Shown: positions 14,401-27,300 of the stretch, one piece after another
How the letters are laid out: each line of letters begins with the position of its first letter
Numbering within the stretch: position 1 is the stretch's first letter
NCBI GenBank assembly: GCA_008360975.2
Contig: CM039202.1
Location: 2,502,675 to 2,566,674, forward strand
Origin: Lichenostomus cassidix
Taxonomy: Eukaryota > Chordata > Aves > Passeriformes > Meliphagidae
Direction of reading: 5' to 3'
Length of the DNA: 64,000 nucleotides
Notes under the pieces: generated by a model
Told to the model about the DNA's origin: nothing
The model's input: the letters and a program-made list of their open reading frames with translations, nothing else
Databases searched by the model: none
Translations under genes and position numbers: made by a program

Positions 14401-16120
14401 TGAGCCCAGTGAAGCTATTGAGGAGCATTACTGGCCTTACATCAAACTAACAGCAAGATTAGGGTTGGTTTCTCTGCTCCTGCAGTGGGAGGGGATGGAA
14501 GTTTGCTGCTGTGTTTGCTAGGAAGTCACGAGGCTTAACAAAAGTTATTTGCGTGGATTTGCGAAATCACCAAAAAAACGTTGTTTTGTACTGGAGAATT
14601 AAGTTGTATTATCTCCAGGCTATCTGAGAATGTGTTAGAAATGCAGCTGTAGGTTCTAAGCCATTCTAATGCACCTAAATCCTGTGGAGTTTTGGAGTAT
14701 TGGTTCCTTCCCTTACCTCCAGTTCCTCCTTCCATGAAAAAAACCTGACTGAATTCCAGCTCCTGCTCCTGAAGGCTGCTGATAACAGAATGTTCTTGCT
14801 GTCACTGCTGGTACATGGGTTTGACAGCACAAGAGTGATCTCAGGAGGATGTGGCACACTGAGCACTGCTTACCTGGAGCCCACAGTGAGCAGGGCAGGC
14901 ATGGGGCATCTTAATGTGACTTAGGAAGTGACAGGAAAAACTTAATCAAGGGTATCCAACTTGTATGTTAGGGAGCTAAATAGAGAGTTAAAAATTCAAT
15001 GTGTAGTAATAATAGTGAGTAAATCACTCTGCCTTTCTAACCCAAGGTTGAACTCGTTCTTGAGCTAGTGTATCTCTTCCCAAAGACTGGCAAAGCTGGA
15101 GAAGGAAAGGGAAAAGAAAGGGTGAATAAAAGAAAAGAAATGGGTATATCAGTGAGTCGAGGAAATAGTGAAGTTATGGTGGTTTAGGCCTGCTTGACAA
15201 GGTTTGTATTTGATTATTTTGCTTTGGCAAGTAATTTTTGCTGTGAAGTTCTACATGCATTCCCTGCTTGGACACTATCTTGTGTCTGTTACACATAGGT
15301 GGGGATGGAATCAGGGCTGGGAGAGTTCAGCCCTGAGCTCTTCCCCAAACAGCACCAAATGCTCTCAGCATCAGCAGGGAAACAACGACTTTGTCATGAT
15401 CGTGTTTTCCATTTCCAGCCTGGCAGGGCCTGCAGCCCTCAGAGTGAACGTGCAGGATTTACACACTCTGTAAATCCTCCTCTCCCTTCAGCTCCCAGGT
15501 TTGCAGAAGCCAGCAAAGCCTAATGACTGTCTGCTGGAGCTGCACCCCGGGCTGCCCTGTGTGTGTGTGTTTGCTGTTTGTGTCTGCCCCTGGCAGGGCC
15601 AGCAGCACCCAGCTGGCCATCAGACAAATTCCCCTCCCTGGGAAGGAGGGCAGCTTTGTGTGCTGCAGGATTCCAGGGCTGCTGCTTGGGAGAGAGCAAG
15701 GAACCAGCTGGCTCTGCCAGCACAGCACAGAGGGAGGGTTTTTACCACAAGGGCAACAACCCCTTTCTGGCTTCTATTTCCACACTCATTTCTTCCCGTC
15801 CCCGTATTTTAAGGAATTAATATATTTTTAATGCCCTCTCTAGCAGAGAAGAGATCTATTTAAAGGACTTGTGGAGCGAGTCTCAAGCAGTAAATTGAAC
15901 AGTAGGAATGCCTTCTCCCAGCTGCCTTTGGATTTGTTGCCTAGTCACTTCAGGGAGACAGAATGAATGCAGGGAATCACTGCTGCAAGTGAATGAAGAA
16001 GAGGGAAATGAAGTCAATAGTAAAACTGGTCATGGTAACTTTAGAGCTCACAATCCTTGTGTTCCCTTCCCCCTCCCCACAGACATAAATTAGGGATGAG
16101 GCTGGAATGCAGAGAGGGTT

Positions 16121-16168
16121 TGCTTTTATACCACCAGCACTGAGCAGTGCATGGTGGTATAAAAGGCA
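16121..16168. repeat. Near-perfect hairpin with a 20-bp stem
   Basis: The left arm 16123-16142 (CTTTTATACCACCAGCACTG) pairs with 16145-16165 across a 2-nt loop with one bulged A at 16151. Allowing one more bulge, GC and TA pairs extend the stem at the base. Both arms read TATAAAAG outward. Confidence 0.93.
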
Positions 16169-19100
16169 TTTTGCTCTCTTACTCTTTCCCTGGAGTGTGG
16201 AGTTGTGCTGGGAGCTCTGCTCTGCAGACAGAAATGTGTGGTCAACCCTTCCTAATCTTATTTAAACAGCCTTCCTGTTCACTCTGGGATTAACACCTCA
16301 CTATCTACCTTCAGAGATTAATGCACAATATATCAGGGCTCTGGATAAATGTAGTAAATCCAAATCACAAACAATGGGGTGTTGGTGGGATGACTCAGTG
16401 CATTGTGGAGCTGCTTAAAATATTTGAAGCCTTGGAAGAGCTTTTGTTTTCTCTCCAGTGTCTTTCATTGTTTGCTTTTTGTTTTTTTCCTCAACAATGA
16501 AGTACATAAATCCAAAACAAAACCATTACTGGGAACAAGAAAGTCCAATCCAAAGCCACAATTTTCTGTCATTGGCTGTAACTTGAGCTGGAGTTTCTGG
16601 AAGTTGCATCTGTTCAGCAGTTCAAAGCAGGGAGGTTTTGCCTCACCCAGGATTGGAAAGGACCAAACAACCCACAGGTGATTTTCAGACACTTCAGGTC
16701 TGCAGGTTCTCCTGGACAGATGCTCTGCTCTCTAGGGAGAATGGCTCAGGTATGCTCAGCAATTGTGCAGCAAATCCAAATATTTCACTGGCTTTATGTC
16801 TCTCAATGTTCATCCATTCCTCTGCTGCTTCCTCAGTTGGAGGATGTTTGAGCTTTGTTGGATTTTAATACTAATCCTAAAAGTTGGTTTCTTAATGTTT
16901 CCCTTTTGAGGTGGTTTCTGAAGTACCCTTGGAATAATTGATGTTCAGTTTGATCAAAATAGCTTTTCCAGGCTGATCAACTGGGGAATTGGCTCCACAT
17001 TAGCCCAGTGAATTGTGTTTTCACTCCTCAGCACAGAATTGCCAACCTGTAAATAATCTGCTCTGCGTTATGGACAAGATTTGTCCGAGCTGCTCCTCTG
17101 GAAAATTCCAGAAACTGTTCTGAGCCCCTGGGAAAGTGTCTAAACGCTTCCTAAAGAATTTTAAAACGCTTTTTAAACGCTACAATTCTTTGTTCAGTCC
17201 TTGGAAACATCAGGAGATTGCTCCACTTGTGTAAACACTCTGATTTACTTGCTCTCTGCTTAGGCAGCCCATCAACGTGATTCCAAAAACTTGCACAGAA
17301 ACCTTTTGGGTCTGCTGGAATAAAGACTCTCTTTGTTCCTGCCGTGATTGACTCGCTGCTGCAGAGTAGGTGACATGTTTTGCCTACCAAGCATGTTTTC
17401 TAAGCAGAGTTTATATAAAGTTCATGGAACATTAAAATAGATAGCCTCTTCTCTGCTAATAAAATCCCCTTTATTCTATTATTGGCAACAAATTTAATAC
17501 AGAATTGCTGTTCAGGTTTGTGATGGGCCTTCTGGAATGGAATCATTGGATTAGAGTTTTCTTTTGCTGGTTTGGATTGATGAAGTTGGTTTATTCTCCT
17601 TTTCCATGGATATTTGGGCAGTGATGACACTTCTGTGATGTTTCATGACACTTGATGGTGGCAGTGCCTGTGTGGTTCTGCACTCACTGCAACACATCCA
17701 AGGCCACCAAAGTGTGAAAATGTCTATAAAAATTTGTCACTGGATTGTTCCTGTTGCAAACATTTTAACAGGGAAACTTTTTACACTTCTAACGGGGGAA
17801 AAGGCATTTGAGATCTGTTGACTTCTTTATTATTCTGCATTTTTTTCATTTGAAATGGTTCTCTTTCCAGTGGCCTCAGAGCCTCACCCAAAGCCTTGAG
17901 ATGTGTCTTTCCCCTTTTCCTATTCCCTGTCAAAGCCAAAAGCTTGTTTTGATTCCTTTGGCTCCTCAGGCTTTTGTCTCCATGCCTACCATGGAAGAAT
18001 TTAGTCCTGCTTGAATCCACTGAAAGTCTCCAGACCTTGCTGGTGGTTCTGATTTTTGTTGGAACACTTAAAAAGTGAAGATGTCTCATTGAAGCAAGAC
18101 ATAAAAAACACAGAGCAGGTTGTGAAAATAAAAGATGATGTGCAGAAGGAAAGGAAACCTTGGCCAGATTGCAGCTGCTGGGTCTGGGAGAGCTGTCTGG
18201 ACCTTTGGATGGCTCCAGGAAAGCAGACTCTGCTCTCTCTCCATGGGTCAGGGACCAAAAACTGTCTTTAGCTTGAGATTTTTAGCATCAGTGGCTTGGT
18301 TTGGCTGCAGAGTTTTGTTTCTCTGAGGTAGGGATACAGCTCTGTGTTTCCACAGCATTTTGCTCAGCCTGCTGCAGAAACATTTTCCCTCCTAAATTGA
18401 TTTCAGGCTGAGCAGGTGATTCCCACCCCACCACCCCTTTGCTTTCAGGTCACTGAAAACCATGATTTGAAAGCATTTAGCAGCCTCAGGAGCATTTCTA
18501 CACCAATAAGTGTTTCTGAAGGGCTGTTTAGTGGAACTGAAGGACAAATGTGTAGATCTGTGCAAAGAACTACTTGTAAATGCTGTAATAACTCTGAACT
18601 CTGTCCCAAGTTATGCAAGAGGGAGAAACCTGCTGCAAGTGCAGGAATGCAGGTGCACCTTGCTGTCCTGATTTTTGTCTCTGTCACAATCATATCTTCA
18701 CCTTGTGTGCTTGAAACCCTCAGCACTCCCAACGTCACTCTGCACCTTGGTGTCACTGATGTCCTGAGATGCCTGAGGAGGAGACAAATCTGATCTGCAG
18801 GTGTGCCAGCAGATAACACTGCTGGTGGCTGGGAGGGGTTTGGGTATCAGATAAGGCTCCGTGGTTGTTTATCTCTGTGCTGGGAGGAGAGGGCATGGAA
18901 ATGCATCCTATTGCCAGCAGCCATCGGTGTGGTGCCAGCAGGGCACATCTGCTGCTCCCTGAAATATTCTGCCTGTGCTCCTGGATCGGGGAAAGGCTCA
19001 TTTCCCAGCTCTGTGCTTGCAGGGTCCCACCTAGGGACAGGAGGGAAAACAGCAGGGCTGGGGATTCTCCGGGGCTGGGGATGCTCCAGGGCTGGGGATT

Positions 19101-21213
19101 CTCCACTGTGGTGGTGCTGAAGGGCTGAAATCATCAGGGAATTTCAGTTACCACAGATAAATAGAAGGATGAGATTGATGATTTTTGAGATTTTTTTTTT
19201 TTTTTTTGGCAAGGAGGGTGTTAACACAGATAAGAATCCACACACAAATCCAGGCACTGGGGAGGATGAAATGTTTCCCCTGTCAGCTCTCCAACACCTT
19301 TAAATCCACCCAGGTCACCACCTGATGTCTTGCTTGTCCTTTGGCTGAGGGATGGCAATGTGGAATTCCAAAAAGGGAATTCCTGGGTTTGGTGTACAAC
19401 TTGTTTGCTCTCTCTGTGTAAAACCTGCATCTCAGCCCTGCTTTGGGATTGCTTAAGCAGAAATCATTATTTTCTGTCACTGTTTTAGCACATTTTGTTT
19501 TGTCCTTGGGAAGGGAACAATCCAAGATTACACCATTGAAAGCACATTGGATTTATTGATGCATCTTGAGTATTAAAACTAATTAATATCTTCCCGTTGC
19601 AATCGCCGCTAAGGAATGTATTTGGTTTTAATTTCAAATTGATCCAAGTACTTGGAATGATCTGCGTGGTGTCACTACCTTGTCACCACTGCCTGAGCCT
19701 GCTGGGCTCCCTGGAGGTGTGGGATGTGGGTGCTGAAAGTTTGTTTGTGACAAAGCAGCAGATCAGCTTGGAGATCACTGGGGCAAAGCTTGGATTCTCC
19801 TGAAAATGAAAATAAATGCAGAAAGCGACAATGCCTGGGATCTACAGGGAAGTGGTTATCTTTCTGCTGTGTGATACTTGTATTATTAGTAAATATAATA
19901 ATTATACACAACATATATCATTATCAGACCTAAGAAAATGGAGATTTTTGTCCTTAATTTCAGGCTTTTCTGGCTGTTCTGCCTGTTCGAATCATAAGGT
20001 TTCTGACTTGGTAAAACTTTTCTGTGACTTTCACCGAATAAGTACTTTGGTGAATTTACCCATCTCTTCTTGGATGGATATATGAGATTTCCAAGGCAGT
20101 TTTTCCTTCACTTTTCTCCTCCCACATACCTGGACTCATTAGATCTGCTGATAATTTGCTGTGTTGTCTTGACAGTTTCAAGATTCAGAGTTTGTTCAGC
20201 CTCTCGGTGTTTTTCACAACAGTAATTATTCTGAGTACTTCTCACTGCTGAGAGATGTTTTCCTTGAGTCACTTGATAACTTTTTAAGGTCTTTTCCTAT
20301 TGGAGTGCTTTGTATGGAAAAGTAAAAATTGTATATCTACATTTGACTGGTGTGGAAGTGAAACAGCCTTGACTTCTGTATGTAAAACTCTCAGGTAGTT
20401 TATTCTGCAGAAAATTAGATTTAGAGAGATGCATTGCAATGATGCATTGGTGCTTTTGGAAATGTGAATGGGTGGGTTTGAGCTGAAGTTGTAATTTGTT
20501 CTTTTTGCTGTGTGAACAGCTCAGTTTGATATTAAGGATTACTTTTCTTGTCGTGGATATTCACAATTTAATTTTAGCACTCCCTATAAAAACACTTGTG
20601 GTAATGTAAACTTTCCTCATCCAGAAGAGATCCTCAGGTTTTTTTGAGATTGATGTTTTTTCCTGATTTTCTACAGTTGTTTGTTCCTTGCATTCCTTAG
20701 ACACTGAGATATCTGAACTTTTCTCCCCTGATACCTTTTGCCTTTAAGTTGTTAAATGTGTACTGAATCTTTAAAAATAAAAGGTGCTTTGAGGTCATGT
20801 GGATAATGATTGTATCTAAATCACCCATTAGGAATAATGGAGAAAATAAAGGTGGGAATGTGGATGTACACAGAGAAATCTGTGCTGGCACAGTCTGTTA
20901 TCTAAAGTAAACTCAGACTAGAAAAATTGGTTCTAAGAAGCTAATGATACTAAACTTTGAAGAATAAAGTAATGCACAACACTGGGATTGTAGATTTGGC
21001 CTGGTGATCTCTAACTGCTTTTCAAATGTTAAATAAAAAAATTTAAAAATACTGCTCTTTTTTGGAAGAAACTTCTACTTGCATTTCATAAATACCCTTT
21101 AAATAAAGTATGATTTTTTAAAATGCTTTTATTTTTTTTCATCGTGGCTTTCTTGGCCACTTGGTATTTAGAAGAATGATTAATCTGTGGGGTTTATTTT
21201 TGTTGTTCCGCAG

Positions 21214-21311
21214 CGGATATAATTTCTACAGTAGAATTTAACCATTCTGGAGAGTTGTTAGCAACAGGAGACAAGGGAGGGAGAGTTGTCATCTTTCAAC
21301 AGGAGCAGGAG
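21214..21311 (+). CDS. PPP2R2A: PPP2R2A coding exon, residues 28-60
   Basis: The 98-bp exon is preceded by a short pyrimidine tract and CAG, and followed by GTGAGT. It enters in phase with two bases completing an Ala codon and reads [20 protein letters not shown] and on to QQEQE, the first WD40 blade. The acceptor tract (TTGTTGTTCCGCAG) is weak in pyrimidines but the frame leaves no alternative. The exon is AT-rich at third positions. Confidence 0.97.
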
Positions 21312-24300
21312 GTGAGTGCTGCCTAATTACACTGCATTTCATGTTCTCTCTGTTCCTCATCATCCCCTTTTTCAAACAGGAGCATTATTTTTATAAAACC
21401 CTTTACACCAAGTGCATGCCTGTGTGAGGAGTGATTAAAAAACTGAAATTTAAGAGGGAAGAAATGTAATGAGAACTTCGTGACACTGATAAAAATTATT
21501 TAAAACACTCTTCAGCTGTGGTCTAAAGGAGGTTGAAAGTGAAAAGTAAAAAGGGGTAAGGCACAAAAATCCCTTGAGGGAGCTGCAGTTGGTTCTTTTC
21601 AATGACTCTTGGTGGCTGTGATGATGATTTCAGATTTCACTGTAGCTGGGGATATTCAAAGTTGCCCTTAAGCATCTGACTGTGACCTCAGATGTCCTTT
21701 TCCACTCTGATATCAAACAGGTAAAATCACAGAATCCTACTAGCAAAGGTAGCTTTTCTCCTTTCATCTTTGTATTTTGGATTTTGGGCTTTGCCCCCAG
21801 CAGCAGTGCCTGATTTTCAACCAAGGCTGAGCTGCAAGTTGCTGTGGTTAGAACGGATTTCAGGCAGAGGGGATTTCAGGGAGATGTCACCTCACTGCCT
21901 GGAAACATCAGTGTTACTTTTTGTTTAGTCTTTCCTTCAAATTCCACAACAAAACCCCCAGAGCTGGGGAATTCCAGGTTCCCAGAGCCAGGAGCTGCTG
22001 GGTGAGACACCAACCCTGTGCCAGCAGCTCCTCGGGCAGTGGGGACATCTAGTGGGGCTGCCTGGCACCAGCTCCAGACGTGTTGGGTGGCTTTTTATTG
22101 TTCCCTTTCTATTTTTTTATTATTTTTTAGCTGTTGAGTTGTAGCTTGATGCCCTTATGAACTCTCTAATGTAGCTTAGAGCTGCAGCAGCTCCTTGCTG
22201 CTCTCAGGTGAGCTGTGCTGAGATGACTGCTTGGTTTTTGGTGCAAAACCCAAAATCACACCCTAGCTGAATCCAGGCAAGAGCCACCTGGGTTGTCAGA
22301 CAAAACTCCACAGAATTGTTTTTAGCATCATTTGGCTTCTCTGTGTTTAGGGAATGATTTGTGTTTAGGGATTTCATTCCCTGGTAATTATTTATTCCTA
22401 CAAACAACAATCTAGAGCAGGTTTTATATAAAAAAGTGTCCAAAACACAAGGATTTTGTTTGGATTTCTGTGCACTGCGCTGGAGATCTTTGCAGACCAC
22501 GCCTGCAGGAAGAGAAACAGTGACAAGGGCTGAGTGAAGAGCTCAGCAAACCGGGGTTGCTTCACCCACTGCCAAACTGCTGCCACCTCCGGGCTGGAAT
22601 GTGGCAGCCGGTGACATCAGCTCAGCGCCAGGCAGGAAGTGAATCCTGCAGCTCCCAGAAACTGAGGAGGAATTTGCGTAGGCACAGTGCAATTACCTCA
22701 ATTGGAATTGAACATCAGCCACTTGGGCCAACACCTCTCCTTGTTTGGAATTCTTTTTTTCGGCACCGTGAGGCTGAGAGAGTTTAAATTTTGCTTTTAG
22801 CGCAAGGATGGGTTTGATGTATTCCTGGGTTTAGGTGTTATTCTGGTCCTGTTGAGTTTTACTGGAATACACACAGAGAATATTGAAACCTCAGTGGTTA
22901 TGGTAAGTCTGGAATTGAAGGAAAGTTCCCTGAATTTCCTAAGGCATTTCCTACAGCACAATAGATTTCCTTTCCAAGCTGTTCCATGCAGCTTCACTTG
23001 TTAGTTCTGACTGAGGCTGAAAACAAAGTCCTTTCCGTTCCCCAGGGTGGGAAAAGCAGTGCAAGGCAGAGGTGTGGTACAGAATTCTGGTGCCAAATTG
23101 GATTTCTAAGCATTTTTGCCCCCTTCTCCCTCCCTCCCTCCCCAGCTTAGTTTAAAGCTCAGGAATTCCTGCCAGCTCTCAGGGTATGAAGCAGGAGCAA
23201 ATGATGCAAGGAATGTGACAAATGTGGGCCAGCAAGGGTTGTATCAGGTGTGTTTTGGTACTGAGGGATGGCATGAGACAGCAGGGAAGGAAGGAAGGAG
23301 CAAAGTCCCCAGTCAGGAACATATCACAGCAATGGCATCCCGTGGTGCAATCTTCAGTGGGTGGGACAGGAAAAAAGCACAAAATTCAGCTTGAAACCAC
23401 TTCAGGTGAATGTGGGGAGCACTGCAGCAGAATTGGGTCTGGTTTTCTGCACCCACAAGGTTCAGTGCAGTATTAATGCCTAAAACACAGCTTTTGGAAA
23501 GAGGAATCCTGCAAATATTTCAGTTTTCCAAGTGTTCCACCTGGGCAGGTAACTGCAGGGGTGACTCCAATGCCAGAGCTGTGTTCAGCAGCAATGATGA
23601 GCTTTTTCCCCTTCTAGAATGAGAGAGAAAAAGCTTCTTAAGCAATTCAGAAGCTCTCAGGGAACTTGGAGATCACAAACCAGAATAGTGGAGCTGCTGG
23701 TGTAAATTTAGAGGTGCCATGTGGGATTTCCATGGTGTGCCTGGAAAGCTGAGTACTCACAGAGTAGATTTTCCATATGTGTGTCTGTGTAGTAGGGGAA
23801 GGAATTATCCCTTTAAACAGCAAGGGTGGAAAAAATAAAGATGAAAGAATTGTGAGTATTATTATTATTTTTATTTTTTAAATAAAATATTTAGGCAAAG
23901 TATTCATTTGTTCAGCTGCTCAGAATTAACGTGAGAACTTGCTGGAGATGTTATTCACATTCTGGAAACCTAATCTGCTGCATAAACTGTCTCTTTTCTG
24001 ATGTTTTCTTAGCCAAAATAGTAGAAACTTTAATAAATGTCTTCTCTAATAAGAAGAACAGGTGAAATCAAGCAGGTTGTACCCCAATGTACATTGCATA
24101 CATATCTTAATCATTTAATTCTCTTTCCAGAACAAAACCCAGTCTCACAGTAGAGGAGAATACAATGTTTACAGTACCTTTCAAAGCCATGAACCAGAGT
24201 TTGACTACTTGAAAAGTTTAGAAATTGAAGAGAAGATCAACAAAATTAGGTGGTTACCCCAGAAAAATGCTGCTCAGTTTTTATTGTCTACAAATGGTAA

Positions 24301-27300
24301 GTTCTGACTTTATTTTGCACCGTAACATGTTATTATGTAGGTTTGCTGTTAGGATTTGATTTAATCCTCTCCAAAAGGTTGGAATCAAGCTGGGTTTAAC
24401 TGCAGGGATGTGGGGATGTGGCTCTGGTGGCTTCCCTGGGCACAGGTGTCCCCAGCATGGGGGATTTATTTGGGATTTATTTGGGATTTAGTTGCTTTCC
24501 AGCCCAGGGACCTTCATGTGTGTGTGTCAGAGCTTTAATCATTAATCACTCCCAGCAATCCCTGTCCTAACTCAAACTTGCTCCAACTCTTATAAAAAGA
24601 ACAAACTGTGGAGGAGGTTTTTTTAATGCTTTTTCTCTTGTTTTCCCCAAAGCAGCATTTTTGTCTTTTTTGGTGCTCGTGGGCGGCCTTGTCTTGCTGG
24701 AAAGCATCAGCAGTGACGCCTGCTGTCTCTGCACAGCTCCCATTTTAAACTCTGCCTCTCCCATTGCAGATAAAACAATAAAGTTATGGAAAATCAGTGA
24801 AAGGGACAAAAGACCCGAGGGTTACAACCTAAAGGAGGAGGATGGACGGTATAGAGATCCTACTACAGTTACAACACTACGGGTGAGTAACTCCCAGAAA
24901 TCAGCTCATTTCTCCTCAGCTCAGGGAGGAGCTGCACCATCACCTCTGTGATGCTGAAATACTGACTTTTAAGCCACATTTGAGGTACCAAAACCAGCTC
25001 ATTTCTGCTCTCCCAGCCCACAGCTCAGGGAGGAGCTGCACCATCACCACCATCACCTCTGTGATGCTGAAATATTGACTTTTAAGCTGCATTTGAGATA
25101 CCAAAAATCAGCTCATTTCTCCTCTCCCAGCCCACAGCTCAGGGAGGAGCTGCACCATCACCACCATCACCTCTGTGATGCTGAAATAATGACTTTTAAG
25201 CCACATTTGTGATATTTTGTGTGCTGAGCAGTGCAGGAGGGTTGGTTTGGTTTGGATTGGTTTGGCTCACCCTGCTGTGTGTGCTGCAGGTGCCAGTTTT
25301 CAGGCCCTGCCCCATCACCTCTGTGATGCTGAAATACTGACTTTTAAGCCACATTTGAGATATCAAAAATCAGCTCATTTCTCCTCAGCTCAGGGAGGAG
25401 CTGCACCATCACCTCTGTGATGCTGAAATATTGACTTTTAAGCCACGTTTGACATATTTTGTGTGCTGAGCAGTGCAGGAGGGTTGGTTTGGTTTGGTTT
25501 GGATTGGTTTGGCTCACCCTGCTGTGTGTGCTGCAGGTGCCAGTGTTCAGGCCCATGGACCTGATGGTGGAAGCCAGCCCCAGGAGGATATTTGCCAACG
25601 CCCACACGTATCACATCAATTCCATCTCCATCAATAGCGACTATGAAACCTACCTGTCTGCAGACGACCTGCGGATCAACCTGTGGCACCTAGAAATCAC
25701 AGACAGGAGTTTTAGTATCCTTCTGCTGTTCTGCTGGAGGGTGGGAGTGGGAAAATTCTGGTGGATTTGATTTCCTTCCTTTTATCCTGTTCCTGTTTGG
25801 GATACAGACAGAGAATTGATCTCCTGGTTATTTCTCCCTAGTTATTGTAAGGGATTTTTACTTCTGGAGAAGGAATGGTTTGGGTTAGAAATGATATTAA
25901 AGCTCATCCAGGTGGGAAGGACAACTTCCACTGTCCCAGGTTGCTCCAGCTGGCCCTGGACACTTCCAGGGATGGAGCAGCCACACCTGGGCCAAGTTTT
26001 TAATACACAATTACCTTTTATAATGTAATTATACAATGGTAACATACATACTAATATAATGTAGTATATTATAATAAAATAATACATTTTATAAGGTAGT
26101 CTTTTATTATGTAGTATAGTTAGAATTCAAGAAAAATTTAGTTCTAAGTGAAAGACTTGGGGGATAATTTGTAGCATAGAGTTAATTACTGCTGGAGTGG
26201 AGCAAAACTGAAGCAGCTTTTTGCTGCTGTAAGAATTAACTTGAAACTGCTACAGAGTGTGATGTCAGCACCTTGCTCTGCAGACAAATTGTGTGGTCAG
26301 ATTTTAACTCACTGCTTTGTGTCCCCCAAGCCTGAGAGCATCTCAAACTGCAAAACCCATTTCCCAGGGGCAGCAATCCCTTAACGAGCTGCTGCAGACA
26401 TTGTAGATATCAAGCCTGCCAACATGGAGGAGCTGACAGAGGTGATCACAGCTGCAGAGTTCCACCCCAACAGCTGCAGCACCTTCGTCTACAGCAGCAG
26501 TAAAGGCACCATCCGCCTGTGTGACATGAGGGCGTCAGCCCTGTGTGACAGACACTCAAAGTGTGAGTGCTGCTGGGACATCAGGGCAAACACTCCACTC
26601 TCTGGGGAGTTTTATGGGATTCCTGGGGTGTATTGAACAGATCCAAAGCCTAAAATCGAAATTAATCTTAGAATTATGTTTTTCTGGAGTAAAAATAGTG
26701 AATAAAACATCACTGTTTAGACACCAGGAATGGCTTTTGCAGACTTGCAAGGGTTAAAGGCCATTTGGTCTGTGTTTGATGCTGGAAATCTTTCATGAGT
26801 GAATGAAGACTTCACATATCAGTAAATAAGTTATTTATTAGGAAGCTGACCTTGGCTTGCTACAGCAATAATGTATTTCAGAGTATGGCAACTTCCCCTT
26901 GAAAGTTATTTTATCTAGAGTAGCCCAACCTGGAAAGCTTATTGAGAAAATGTTAAAATAATTCAGGTGTATCTTATATCAAATAGACACAAACTTACCT
27001 CCTGACATGCCTGCCTTCTTTCCCTGCAGTGTTTGAAGAACCAGAAGATCCTAGCAACAGATCATTTTTCTCTGAAATCATCTCTTCCATATCTGATGTC
27101 AAATTTAGCCATAGTGGTCGATATATGATGACTAGAGATTACCTGTCAGTGAAGATCTGGGATTTAAATATGGAAAATAGACCTGTGGAAACATACCAGG
27201 TATGGGGGGAGAATTGTGTGGGTTGGAAATTAAAAACCTGGACAGGGGCTGAGTTTTACTGCTGGTCTGGATGTGGCAATTCCATTTTGTCTGTAGATCC

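Larger units (their letters stand above)
1..21213 (+). other. PPP2R2A: PPP2R2A intron (5' part outside window)
   Basis: This 21-kb stretch shows no exon that could be supported. It was searched for the missing PPP2R2A codons (QWCFSQVKG) without success. It contains scattered homopolymers (for example 24 A at 7610-7633), two short perfect or near-perfect tandem duplications, a 70-bp satellite, one CR1 fragment and a strong hairpin, listed separately. The rest is ordinary AT-moderate intronic sequence with only short chance ORFs. Confidence 0.8.

Noticed and set aside
16630..16680. Short CR1-like phrase (ggattggaaaggacc)
   Set aside because: It is too short and lacks the neighbouring CR1 landmarks.
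1..21213. Search for PPP2R2A exons 1 and 2 (initiator Met, QWCFSQVKG)
   Set aside because: No in-frame match with splice sites was seen; they are presumed to lie upstream of the window.
22030..22070. CTCF-like motif (ACATCTAGTGGGGCTG)
   Set aside because: Several core positions do not fit the consensus and no chromatin data are available.
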